Source: Listeria cossartiae subsp. cossartiae (GTDB lineage Bacteria; Bacillota; Bacilli; Lactobacillales; Listeriaceae). From it: a stretch of DNA of 64,000 nt. Location of the stretch: NCBI RefSeq assembly GCF_014224155.1, contig NZ_JAASUI010000004.1:62001-126000 (forward strand), read 5' to 3'. The position numbers were made by a program, and so were the translations under genes. A model generated the notes under the pieces. The model was not told the DNA's origin. It did no database searches and saw only the letters and a program-made list of their open reading frames with translations. How positions within the stretch are numbered: position 1 is the stretch's first letter; the number at the start of each line of letters is the position of its first letter. Positions 30,088 through 38,245 of the stretch are shown here, piece after piece.

Positions 30088-32250
30088 TTATTTTGTCATT
30101 TTATGCTGTTTCCCCGGCCAGAATGACCATTTTCCAAGGAGCACGGTAATTGATGGCACTAGGAATGGACGGACGATAAATGTATCAAGCAACACGCCAA
30201 TTGCTGTAATTAAGCCAAATTGGACGAGGAGTTGAATTGGAAGTGTAGTTAAGACGCCAAAGGTTCCTGCTAAAATTAACCCTGCAGACGTGATAACCCC
30301 ACCAGTTTGACCAACGCCTTCTGTAATTGCTTTTCGAAGTGGCATTTTCTTGCTATTTTTCCAGATGCTAGAAATCATAAAGATATTGTAATCTTCCCCG
30401 AGTGCGACGATAAAGACAAAGGCATAGAGCGGAATCAAGCCAGAAATCGCCTCTACTCCCATCGCGTAATGGATAATGACCCAGCCGAGTCCGAGCGCTC
30501 CAACGAATGATAACAGAACCGTTGCAACAAGATAAAGCATTGCTGTAATTGAACGTAAATAGCATAGAAGTAAAATCGCAATCAAAGCAATAACCAGCGG
30601 AATAATCACTTTTTCATCATGCTCGGTCACCGCGCGATCATCATACTGTGTTGCTGTTTGTCCGGCGATGTAAACGTCATTCCCTTTGTCAGCAGCGACG
30701 CGAACTTTTGGTACGACATCCATCGCTTCATTACTATAAGGATTATCTTTTAAAATGAGTGTGTATTTTTGATAGCCCTTGCTTCGTTCAGGCCCGGTAA
30801 CTGACGCAACCCCGTCCACATTTTCAAGCGAACTCTTCATGGATTCTTTGGAGTTCACAACTACCTCCATTGGCGCAAGCATACCGGCACCGAAATGGTC
30901 GCTAATGAGCGTAAACCCTTCCCGTGATGGCATGTCTTCTGGGAATGTCGACAGTGTATCATAGGTGTATTTGACTTGCGTTGTAAAAATCCCACAACCA
31001 ATCAAAATAATTAACGTGATAATCAAAATACGAATGGGATGTTTCGCGGACATTTCCCCAATTTTATGCCAAAAACGGTTTTCTTTGTGGTGTTTCGGTG
31101 TTTTACCTTTTTTCTTCGCGCGGTTTTCTTCCATTTCGACTGTTCTTGGGACAAATGGCCAAAACGAGACGCGACCAAATATACCTAGAAGGGCAGGTAC
31201 AAGTGTGAGCGAGGAAATCATCATGATGAAAATCGCTAGACTAAATGGTACGGCGAAATTATGGAATGAACCGTATTCTGCGGCTAGTAATAACAGAAGT
31301 GCCGCCATTACAGTCAAGCCACTAAGCGCAATCGCACCTGCTGTACCGCTGAACGCTTCTTTAAATGCTTGGAACCTGTTTTTCTCGGTGTGTAAATGAC
31401 TGCGAAATCTGGATATCAAGAATAAACAATAATCTGTTCCAGCACCAAATAATAGTACGGTCATGATGGAGAGTCCTTGCGAGCCATACGTGATTATTCC
31501 TTCTTTCGCGAGCAAACCAAGAATCGGTGTAATCACCAAATACGCAAAGCCAACCGCAATCAAAGGAATTAATGCTAAAATTGGCGAACGATAAATCACT
31601 AATAAAAAGACTAACACAAGTAGTACAGTCCCAATTAATAACGATACATCCGCGTCTTTAAATAACCCACTCGCATCGACACTAATCCCAGCCGGACCAG
31701 TTGTCCGAGCAACGAGCGTATTATCTGCTGAAACTTTCTGCGCAAATGGGTCTTCACCAATCGTTGTTTTCGCAGCAGATTCAAGTTGTTTGAAACTTTC
31801 AGATAGTTGATCCGATGTTGCGCTATCTTTCATAATAACTGTTTGAATAAAAGTAGTTCCGTCTTTAGAAACTTGTTGTTTTAACGCAACTGGTGGCATT
31901 TTGTCGTAAGGAACTGCCATTTTTTGGTAATCTACTGGGTTTTCGGTTAGTTCTTTACTATATTTTTGAATATTAACTAAATCTGCTGTCGTCAAGCCAG
32001 TGGAACGATACCAGGTAATTAGCGCTGGCACACCATCTGTCCCGGCAAATTTGTCATCAATTAGTTTTTGCGCAACAACAGAAGGCTCTGAGTTTGGCAG
32101 ATCTTTCGCCGCATCATCTTTGTAATCAGCTGCTTTTGGAAAGAATAATTGTAAAATAATAATAGCGATAATCCACAGACCTAACGTAATAAATCGACCT
32201 TTCTTGCCGCCAACCCCACCGGCTATTTTGCTTAAAAATCCATCTTTCAT
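30088..32250 (-). CDS. MMPL/RND-family transporter
   Basis: The 720-residue protein has the MMPL layout: one N-terminal helix (GRFITLGLWIIAIIILQL), an extracellular loop domain (about 45-180), five to six helices, a second extracellular domain and a second helix block. The proton-relay motifs are GAGTDYCLFLISRFR and ALGEDYNIFMISSIW. AAAGGGGG sits nine bases before the ATG at 32250; the longer frame to 32322 lacks a site. It probably exports lipids or hydrophobic drugs. The TetR gene directly upstream likely represses it. Confidence 0.9.
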   Translation of the reverse strand: MKDGFLSKIAGGVGGKKGRFITLGLWIIAIIILQLFFPKAADYKDDAAKDLPNSEPSVVAQKLIDDKFAGTDGVPALITWYRSTGLTTADLVNIQKYSKELTENPVDYQKMAVPYDKMPPVALKQQVSKDGTTFIQTVIMKDSATSDQLSESFKQLESAAKTTIGEDPFAQKVSADNTLVARTTGPAGISVDASGLFKDADVSLLIGTVLLVLVFLLVIYRSPILALIPLIAVGFAYLVITPILGLLAKEGIITYGSQGLSIMTVLLFGAGTDYCLFLISRFRSHLHTEKNRFQAFKEAFSGTAGAIALSGLTVMAALLLLLAAEYGSFHNFAVPFSLAIFIMMISSLTLVPALLGIFGRVSFWPFVPRTVEMEENRAKKKGKTPKHHKENRFWHKIGEMSAKHPIRILIITLIILIGCGIFTTQVKYTYDTLSTFPEDMPSREGFTLISDHFGAGMLAPMEVVVNSKESMKSSLENVDGVASVTGPERSKGYQKYTLILKDNPYSNEAMDVVPKVRVAADKGNDVYIAGQTATQYDDRAVTEHDEKVIIPLVIALIAILLLCYLRSITAMLYLVATVLLSFVGALGLGWVIIHYAMGVEAISGLIPLYAFVFIVALGEDYNIFMISSIWKNSKKMPLRKAITEGVGQTGGVITSAGLILAGTFGVLTTLPIQLLVQFGLITAIGVLLDTFIVRPFLVPSITVLLGKWSFWPGKQHKMTK

Positions 32251-32328
32251 TAGAAATCCCCCTTTAGTTTGCTCGTTTTTTCGTTTATCAATTGATAAGT
32301 GAAACAACAAAAAAAGAAGCACACTAGT

Positions 32329-32940
32329 TCATACCTCTTTTTTACAAATACCAAACATCATTAAATTGATTAATTCATCGATTTGCTCTGTGGTCGTTTG
32401 CTGTTGCGCAAAGCTGCCTTTCCCTGAAAAAAGTGGGCTAATGGTAGACAAACAGTATCTTGCAGCCGTCTCCGCACTTACACCGTCACGCAGTTCACCA
32501 GCATTTTCTAGTCGTTCGAAAAAATTTTGAAATGGTTCTAAATACGTTTGTTGCCATAATTTATAGAGTAAAAACTGATTTTCTGGTTTCATTTCATTGA
32601 GAATATCATGAATCATTAGCAAAATATTGGTCGGATGTTCCTCAATTAACATGATTAACATATCGCGCAATTGCGCTTCCTTCTCTTTGTTCGCCTGCAT
32701 AATCGGATGCATTTCCAGCTGAATGTTCTGCGTCAATTCACGAACCACTTCAATATAGAGCGATTCCTTGTCTTCAAAATGGTGATAAAGTGCCGGTTGG
32801 GTAATTTTGGCAATTTTAGCTATTTCTCTGGTGGAAACTGCCCGGTAACCTTTTTCCATAAATAAATCACGTGCTGTATCCAGAATTTTTCTTCTTGTTA
32901 TTCCTAACTCTTCTGCCCGAGTCCGCTTCTTTTCCATCAT
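32329..32940 (-). CDS. TetR family transcriptional regulator
   Basis: The 203-residue regulator has an N-terminal HTH (ILDTARDLFMEKGYRAVSTR, IAKIAKITQPALYHHFEDKE) and an all-helical ligand-binding half. It is the first gene of the pair with the MMPL exporter 78 bp downstream, the usual arrangement for a repressor controlling its exporter. AAAGGTGG precedes two successive ATGs (32940, 32937); the choice is uncertain by one residue. Confidence 0.9.
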   Translation of the reverse strand: MMEKKRTRAEELGITRRKILDTARDLFMEKGYRAVSTREIAKIAKITQPALYHHFEDKESLYIEVVRELTQNIQLEMHPIMQANKEKEAQLRDMLIMLIEEHPTNILLMIHDILNEMKPENQFLLYKLWQQTYLEPFQNFFERLENAGELRDGVSAETAARYCLSTISPLFSGKGSFAQQQTTTEQIDELINLMMFGICKKEV

Positions 32941-32953
32941 CACCCCACCTTTC

Positions 32954-33352
32954 TTATTTTGTTGCAGTTAGTAATGGAAGGTTTTTATTAATCAGTTTTT
33001 CCAACGTTTCCTTATGCCACTTACGACCAAGAACCCGCTTACTAACAAGATATTTCCCTTCCTCCAGCTCGCCGTCTTCTGTCACTGCTCGAATATATAA
33101 ACGATACACTAATTTCTTTTTCTCCAGCGCAATTTGCTGAACTGTCTTCCCATCCAAAAAGTGCATTTCCGCATCACTTAATTTAAATACAAATGTAAAA
33201 ATTCCCGCTTCCGTAAACGCGAGAATAAGCGAGTGCCTGCCCCGCATATGAGGCCCTGCGTACAAAAAATCAATCGTTTGAACGGTCAAATTATTATCCG
33301 CACTATACGTTCTTACTTCTTTTTCCAATCGCTCTTTCAAACTAGCAGCCAA
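32954..33352 (-). CDS. Conserved-looking hypothetical protein, 132 aa
   Basis: I do not recognise this family. The product is soluble with mixed alpha/beta content: an N-terminal helix (LKERLEKEVRTYSADNN), strands TVQTIDFLYAGPHMRGRHSL and ILAFTEAGIFTFVFKLSD, and a basic C-terminus. The pattern suggests a small PH-like or barrel domain, but that is a guess. It ends 14 bp before the TetR gene and may be co-transcribed with TetR and the MMPL exporter. Confidence 0.75.
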   Translation of the reverse strand: MAASLKERLEKEVRTYSADNNLTVQTIDFLYAGPHMRGRHSLILAFTEAGIFTFVFKLSDAEMHFLDGKTVQQIALEKKKLVYRLYIRAVTEDGELEEGKYLVSKRVLGRKWHKETLEKLINKNLPLLTATK

Positions 33353-33501
33353 AATAAGCGCCTCCCTTGCTGATTAATATTTTACCAGAAAATGGTTGGG
33401 GGAAGTAGTGAAAATTTTTTATAGAAAGAAACCAAGACAACTCCTATTTAATCTTATCATTGGTTAGGTTTATTCTAGTATCATTTAATTACAAACCTTT
33501 A

Positions 33502-33981
33502 TTAAGTCTTTGATAACTTGATAATCACATCTTTAAAAGAACTATTATTATTTATTTCGGTTTCTAAATGTTCTAGGATATTTTCAGAAGGGAGTTTTGA
33601 AGTTTCGGTAATATGTTCTTGTATAGTTCCTTTAATTTTCTCTTGTTCCATATGAAATTCTACAATATTCATAGCGATATCATAAAAGCTGCTATCTATT
33701 TTTAAATTGAAACCATTTAATCTTAGATAAAGATAAGTTGTCACTAAAGCCGTTCGTTTATTTCCATTATAAAAGCAATGATAATTAGCCAAGGAATACC
33801 ATAAATAAGCTGCCTTATCAAAAATAGTAGGGTGCAATTCCACACCAAAAACCTCTTGATCTAGGGATTGCAAAATTAAATGTATGGAATTTTCGTCTCT
33901 AATTCCATACATAGGTTTGACAACATTTTCTGTTAACTTCTGCAAATAGTTATTGATATTTACTATTAGTTGTTCATTCAT
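33502..33981 (-). CDS. Free-standing Doc-like Fido-domain protein
   Basis: The 159-residue protein carries the Doc-type Fido motif HCFYNGNKRT at residues 68-77, preceded by the family helix AAYLWYSLANY and followed by ALVTTYLYLRLNGF. The Lys in GNKR, in place of the Gly of AMP-transferring Fic (GNGR), is the signature of Doc, which phosphorylates EF-Tu rather than AMPylating. It overlaps the preceding 131-aa gene by 8 bp, so the two are translationally coupled. No Phd-like antitoxin gene precedes it. Whether it is a toxin, a second effector or an antagonist of the LXG-Doc protein is open. Confidence 0.8.
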   Translation of the reverse strand: MNEQLIVNINNYLQKLTENVVKPMYGIRDENSIHLILQSLDQEVFGVELHPTIFDKAAYLWYSLANYHCFYNGNKRTALVTTYLYLRLNGFNLKIDSSFYDIAMNIVEFHMEQEKIKGTIQEHITETSKLPSENILEHLETEINNNSSFKDVIIKLSKT

Positions 33982-34369
33982 AATTTTTTATAAACCTTTC
34001 TAATTCTTCCAAAGAACTAAATGTCTCTCTTATATTTACTATTTCTCCAAATATAGAAATACGATACTCTAAGGAACCTTTCATTTGATAAATTCCTACG
34101 ATAAAATAATTAATCTTTACAGTTAGAAGTTTTGCTTTCATTTCGTAAAATAATTGATTTATTTTAGTAAAATCAATTTTCACATTTAAAGTCTCCATAA
34201 TTTTATTCTCTAATATATCGATAGAATCAGTATCCCCGCTGCATACACTTTCTACTTTTTCTGTATCAAATAGTACTACAGTATAATTTTTATCTACTCT
34301 CTCAGAATCATATTTAATTGAGAAGTTAGCTTTATTTTCCTTTAAGAATGTTTGCAATTTTAGATACAT
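33974..34369 (-). CDS. Small protein between two Doc domains, candidate immunity protein
   Basis: The 131-residue protein (MYLKLQTFLKENKANFSIKY...) is soluble and acidic/mixed with no signal peptide. I recognise no family. Its start lies inside the 3' end of the LXG-Doc gene (38-bp overlap), where AAAGGAG is seven bases before the ATG, so this start is well supported. The position directly after a polymorphic toxin is where the cognate immunity gene is expected. I see no clear Fic-inhibitory (S/T)xxxE(G/N) helix. Codon use is AT-rich like the toxin tip. Confidence 0.7.
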   Translation of the reverse strand: MYLKLQTFLKENKANFSIKYDSERVDKNYTVVLFDTEKVESVCSGDTDSIDILENKIMETLNVKIDFTKINQLFYEMKAKLLTVKINYFIVGIYQMKGSLEYRISIFGEIVNIRETFSSLEELERFIKNYE

Positions 34370-35807
34370 CTGTAATCTCCTTTCTACCTAATTTTTCAAT
34401 TAAATCCCATTTTTGTGTATCATTTAAAGGTGATTTTAAATTAAACTCATCTAATAACATATTTAATGTATCAAAAGCTGTTCTTTTATTACCATTTTCA
34501 AATGCATGGTCCGCAATACTTCTAGTTACTGCAGAAGTTTGCTCCCATGTATCATTATAATAAGATGCAGAATTAATTATACTATCAATTGAATTATTTT
34601 GTTCAAACCCATTAGAATATTTTTTATTTATATTCCTAATGTCCTTTGCAATTTCATCCGTATTGTCAATTAAATTTCTACTCCGATTCTTCCCACCCTT
34701 GTTAATTTCCTCTAACGCCGCTTTTTCTCTTTTCAAATGCTCTTCAAAATTAGATGCTTCTCTAGCTTTTTTACTTGCTTCTATATTTTTTAGTATTCGC
34801 GTTTTTTGGTCGGCGTTTGCTTTATTGGCTTGCTTTAAGGCGCTGTTTGGTATAGTGAATTTCTTTCCTCGATATACTTTTGTCGTGTAACCAAAAATAA
34901 GCGAGGTTAAAATCCCAAAACTTTGCGCTTTGCTTATTTCTTGTCCTGTAATCGGATTTTTATTTTGTTTCAATGATTCTAGTGTGGCTTTTACCAACTC
35001 GCCTTCTTCCGTAGCTTGGTTACTTTCCTTTGGTAATTCGCCGTTAAAACTGGCTGTATTATAAGCTTCCGTTGCTTTAATATCCACTTGACCATCTTTA
35101 GACAGAATCCACATGCCGCCTTGTTTCACTTTGCTATAACTCGCAAAATCATAGACTGTCGTATCAGTGGCGCTCGCTTTTCCTAACGTTTTTCGCATTC
35201 GGCTCACAGTGGCAAAATTTAGTTTACTTATATCATAGCCCCCAGTTTGACTATTAAACTGGATATTGGATTGTAACTCTTGAACAGTCTGCTGGATACC
35301 TTGCACTAAATCCGTCAAATGCTCGAAAAAAGCCCCATGACTTTGTTCAAAAGCCAGATATTTCTCTAAAATATTTTCCTGCTTATATGCGGTTGCTAAC
35401 TGGGAACGATAGGTTTGCATTTGGCCTTCTGTGTTACTATTCATTCGTTGATACAATGCTTCTTTTTTGCTTTCAATTCGGTCAATCATTTGGCCGAGTT
35501 CGTATAAACCATCTGCGTCGATTTTAGCATTAGGAGAAGGGTCTACTTGGTCGTGAAAGTCCTGGATGTACCGCTTCATCCGTTCCTCACTCTCATTCAT
35601 TGCCTCGATTATCGTGTCGCAGAGTGGAATATACGTCATTTGATAATAATTTTTGGACGCTTCCACGGCCTTCCCTTTTAAACTACCATCTTCTATGTAG
35701 TTTGTCACGGTGGTTTTGATGCCTTGGATGATTTTTCTTCCTGTTTGGTTAGCTGCGCGTAGTTGGAATGCAAAATCTCGTATTTCTCCGATGTCGATTC
35801 GGCTCAC
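34332..35807 (-). CDS. LXG-domain polymorphic toxin with C-terminal Doc-type Fido domain
   Basis: The 491-residue protein begins (GTG start, AAAAGGGAG upstream) MSRIDIGEIRDFAFQLRAAN, the helical LXG domain of type VII secretion substrates (about 1-205; ADGLYELGQMIDRIESKKEA). A linker (about 205-370) follows, then a Fido domain (about 375-490) with HAFENGNKRT at 434-443. The His, Asn and Arg of the active loop are present and the GNK form is Doc-like, predicting kinase-type target modification. The N-terminal half has ordinary codon use, while the tip (below about 34,900) is visibly AT-rich, as expected for tip swapping. Upstream there are no LXG partner (Lap/DUF3130-like) or WXG100 genes. Confidence 0.85.
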   Translation of the reverse strand: MSRIDIGEIRDFAFQLRAANQTGRKIIQGIKTTVTNYIEDGSLKGKAVEASKNYYQMTYIPLCDTIIEAMNESEERMKRYIQDFHDQVDPSPNAKIDADGLYELGQMIDRIESKKEALYQRMNSNTEGQMQTYRSQLATAYKQENILEKYLAFEQSHGAFFEHLTDLVQGIQQTVQELQSNIQFNSQTGGYDISKLNFATVSRMRKTLGKASATDTTVYDFASYSKVKQGGMWILSKDGQVDIKATEAYNTASFNGELPKESNQATEEGELVKATLESLKQNKNPITGQEISKAQSFGILTSLIFGYTTKVYRGKKFTIPNSALKQANKANADQKTRILKNIEASKKAREASNFEEHLKREKAALEEINKGGKNRSRNLIDNTDEIAKDIRNINKKYSNGFEQNNSIDSIINSASYYNDTWEQTSAVTRSIADHAFENGNKRTAFDTLNMLLDEFNLKSPLNDTQKWDLIEKLGRKEITDVSKIANILKGK

Positions 35808-36070
35808 TGGAACAACTCCCTTTTGTAATTTCTATTGTTTTTCATTCAAAACTTGTGCACTTGCTCACAATAATATTTTATCAAAATAAGCCTCAAAACA
35901 AAACGAATAAACCATTTACCAAGAAATATTCCCCCTCATAATCCACAAAAAAGTCAAATCCAGTTTTCTCTTCTCCAATCATTCATGCTAATATCAATAT
36001 TAGCGCTTACTACAATGGTATAAACGTTTTTTGCGATTATATAAATATTAAACGAAAGTTGGTACGAAAA

Positions 36071-36406
36071 ATGGGAGAAGAGTACAACATTGAAACACGA
36101 AACGGGAGAACATCATTTTTTGATGGAGGTTTGCTGCAATATATCGGTTGGACGATACTTGGCACTTTGGTGACGATTTGTACGATTGGGATTTGCTATC
36201 CATGGGCTTTGTGTATGGTTTATGGCTGGAAAATCAATCATACGGTTATTGAAGGAAGACGCTTGAAATTCCAAGGTTCTGCGGTTGGACTTTTTGGTCA
36301 CTGGATTAAATGGCTTTTACTAACTATCATTACTATCGGAATTTATGGTTTCTGGGTTTTCATTAAATTAGAAGATTGGAAAGTAAAAAATACGATTTTT
36401 AAATAA
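36071..36406 (+). CDS. DUF898/YjgN-like small membrane protein
   Basis: The 111-residue product has two to three hydrophobic segments (YIGWTILGTLVTICTIGICY, then LFGHWIKWLLLTIITIGIYG) with the repeated GICYPWA.../GIYGFWV pattern and W-K motifs of DUF898-type proteins. Function is unknown. The ribosome site is weak: GAAAG lies before an ATG at 36071; a TTG at 36059 is the alternative. The 264-bp gap to the divergent LXG gene is AT-rich with no other ORF. It has its own terminator. Confidence 0.72.
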   Translation: MGEEYNIETRNGRTSFFDGGLLQYIGWTILGTLVTICTIGICYPWALCMVYGWKINHTVIEGRRLKFQGSAVGLFGHWIKWLLLTIITIGIYGFWVFIKLEDWKVKNTIFK

Positions 36407-36410
36407 AAAG

Positions 36411-36457
36411 AAAAAACATCTTACAACATGGCTTTTGCCAAATGTGAGATGTTTTTT
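36411..36457. terminator. Terminator after the DUF898-like gene
   Basis: AAAAAACATCTTACA pairs with TGTGAGATGTTTTTT, with an inner stem ACATGGC/GCCAAATGT. T-runs on both strands suit termination from either side. Confidence 0.9.
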
Positions 36458-36461
36458 AGTA

Positions 36462-36533
36462 TGCCCTCGGAGGGAATCGAACCCCCATTTTAAGAACCGG
36501 AATCTTACGTGCTATCCGTTGCACCACGAGGGC
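36462..36533 (-). tRNA. tRNA-Arg (anticodon CCG)
   Basis: The minus strand folds into a cloverleaf: acceptor GCCCTCG/CGAGGGC, D-arm GTGC...GCAC, anticodon stem TAAGA/TCTTA around loop TTCCGGT (anticodon CCG, reading CGG), and T-arm with GGTTCGATTCC. The 3' CCA is not encoded. CGG is a rare arginine codon in a low-GC genome. Confidence 0.96.
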
Positions 36534-36613
36534 TATATGTAGGTCAGAAACGCTTACCGTACGAATAATAATTATAGCGAAATTCCTAGGGTTTTACAAG
36601 TTTTATTTTATTT

Positions 36614-36646
36614 GAAAAAGCCAGCACATCCGTAGATTTGCTGGCT
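36614..36646 (-). terminator. Terminator after the LPMO gene
   Basis: AGCCAGCA (36619-36626) and TGCTGGCT (36639-36646) form the stem, followed on the minus strand by TTTTTCAAAT. Confidence 0.85.
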
Positions 36647-36652
36647 CGGGTA

Positions 36653-38089
36653 TTAATTTACTAATGTCCAAATGGAAGAGCTGTCTGGTCTTGCACCTTT
36701 AACCCACCATTTTGCTTGGTATGTTTTGCCGTTATAAATGACTTTATCTCCGCCGTTATAGGCTTTTAGAGAGTTCCAAGCTTGGAGTTCTGTGCTTTCA
36801 TTTTTCCAAACATCACTTGTGTCTGGTGCGTTACCTTTTGTCCACCACTTCGCTGTATACGGCACGCCTTTATAATAAATTTGGTCGCCAGCTAGGTAAA
36901 TTTGATCCGCTTTCCATGTGTTCATCGGATCTAGTGGTTTTGTTTTAACAGTGATTTCGTTACTTACTAAGGAGCGATTTCCTGAAGTATCTACTGCATA
37001 AACTTTATATTTATAGCTTGTATTGCTTGCTAGTTTTGTATCTTCAAACATTGTTTTTGTTGATGTTGCGATTTTTGTATTATTACGATATAGTTCGTAA
37101 TTTTTCACTTCCACGTTATCCGTGGATGCTTGCCAACAAAGAGCAATTGTTGTATCTGTTTGCGCGTGTGACATTAAGCTTTTTGGTGCAGTTGGCGCTT
37201 CTTTATCCACTGCTGGAGCTTCTTTTGTAGTCACATTAATGCTATTGCTTAATGCAGAGCTGTTGCCACCGAAATCTTTTGCGCGAACTGTGTAAGTGTA
37301 CGCAGTGCTTGAATTTACAGTCGTATCTTCATAAGAAGCGGCTTGGCTTTCTCCGATTACTTGTCCGTCACGTAAAATTTCATAACCTTTAATTCCAATA
37401 TTATCCGTTGAAGCAGTCCATGTTAAACTTACTTTTTTCGGCGTAGTAGTTCCAGCTAAATTAGTTGGAGCTGTTGGCGCTTCGTCGTCAGCAATTGGCG
37501 CTACATCAGAGTTAATGATGTTTGCGTCAATAACTTGATAAAACGCATTACCTGTATCAGCAATTGTCCAAACACCAAGGATTACATAGTATCCTGAACG
37601 GTCATTCGGAATATTAATTTCTTGTGTAGCAATAGTTCCTGGAGCACTTCCATCCGCAGCAATTGTTGCTAATGGTTCTAATGATGCTCTAGTCAGTGGC
37701 GCATTTGGGTCCCAACCTTTTTTAGTAATAAAATATTGCCAACCACTTGTTCTATGTGGCGCTGTCAATGTCCATTCTACTGTTAGTGGGCCAGACTCAA
37801 TATCAACTTTTGCCCAACGATTTGCAGTTTGAGCGTCTAAAAGTGAATATTTTCCTCCGCCTGCGATTCTTCCATCAGCAGGTCCACTTACTGGGAAACC
37901 TTTTGGAGCTTCTACACTTTGTGGTTCAAATTGCGCTGCTCCAACCCCTACATTGATTCCTCTGTTTGCTAAATAAACACGACTTGCCGGCTTTGATATG
38001 TATCCATGAGCTGAAGCAGTTGTTTGAAAAAGAACTACAGCTAACGTAAACACAGCAAAAAACATTCCAATTTTCGAAAATTTCTTCAT
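36653..38089 (-). CDS. Secreted AA10 lytic polysaccharide monooxygenase, chitin-active
   Basis: The 478-residue protein has a signal peptide ending TTASA, exposing His at the mature N-terminus (HGYISKPASR), the first copper ligand of AA10 LPMOs; the second His is in TAPHRTSGWQYF. The AA10 domain covers about 28-195. Two fibronectin type III domains (about 203-290 and 297-385) and two C-terminal CBM5/12-like modules (NTWKADQIYLAGDQIYYKG, AWNSLKAYNGGDKVIYNGK) follow. It cleaves crystalline chitin oxidatively. I recall Lmo2467 of L. monocytogenes having this architecture and affecting infection. AAAGGAAGG precedes the ATG, with TATAAT at 38116-38121. Confidence 0.95.
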   Translation of the reverse strand: MKKFSKIGMFFAVFTLAVVLFQTTASAHGYISKPASRVYLANRGINVGVGAAQFEPQSVEAPKGFPVSGPADGRIAGGGKYSLLDAQTANRWAKVDIESGPLTVEWTLTAPHRTSGWQYFITKKGWDPNAPLTRASLEPLATIAADGSAPGTIATQEINIPNDRSGYYVILGVWTIADTGNAFYQVIDANIINSDVAPIADDEAPTAPTNLAGTTTPKKVSLTWTASTDNIGIKGYEILRDGQVIGESQAASYEDTTVNSSTAYTYTVRAKDFGGNSSALSNSINVTTKEAPAVDKEAPTAPKSLMSHAQTDTTIALCWQASTDNVEVKNYELYRNNTKIATSTKTMFEDTKLASNTSYKYKVYAVDTSGNRSLVSNEITVKTKPLDPMNTWKADQIYLAGDQIYYKGVPYTAKWWTKGNAPDTSDVWKNESTELQAWNSLKAYNGGDKVIYNGKTYQAKWWVKGARPDSSSIWTLVN

Positions 38090-38115
38090 GATGCACCTTC
38101 CTTTCAGTATAGTTA

Positions 38116-38121
38116 ATTATA
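38116..38121 (-). promoter_or_regulatory. -10 box of the LPMO gene
   Basis: TATAAT on the minus strand, with TTCAAT 17 bp further upstream as a weak -35. The poor -35 suggests an activator or growth-phase control. Confidence 0.5.
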
Positions 38122-38167
38122 CCTTTTTGTTAAATTTTATTGAAATAGTTTGCCTGAGACTTTATCG

Positions 38168-38184
38168 TTTGACCTAGTTTGACC
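38168..38184. promoter_or_regulatory. CtsR box at the clpP promoter
   Basis: TTTGACC-TAG-TTTGACC is the exact reverse complement of the CtsR heptad repeat GGTCAAA-N3-GGTCAAA. It overlaps the -35 and spacer of the clpP promoter, so CtsR binding would block it until heat or protein stress. Confidence 0.93.
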
Positions 38185-38197
38185 ATTCGTGTATGAT
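38169..38197 (+). promoter_or_regulatory. Sigma-A promoter of clpP
   Basis: TTGACC (38169-38174), 17-bp spacer, TATGAT (38192-38197). The -35 is embedded in the CtsR box. Confidence 0.8.
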
Positions 38198-38245
38198 ATA
38201 AACAAAGCTAATTTTAAATATACATTTAACAGGAGGAATCTTGAT

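Noticed and set aside
36462..36533. tRNA-Arg as integration site for the LXG cassette
   Set aside because: No duplicated tRNA 3' end or integrase gene is visible near 33.4-36.5 kb, and a plus-strand gene with its own terminator lies between.
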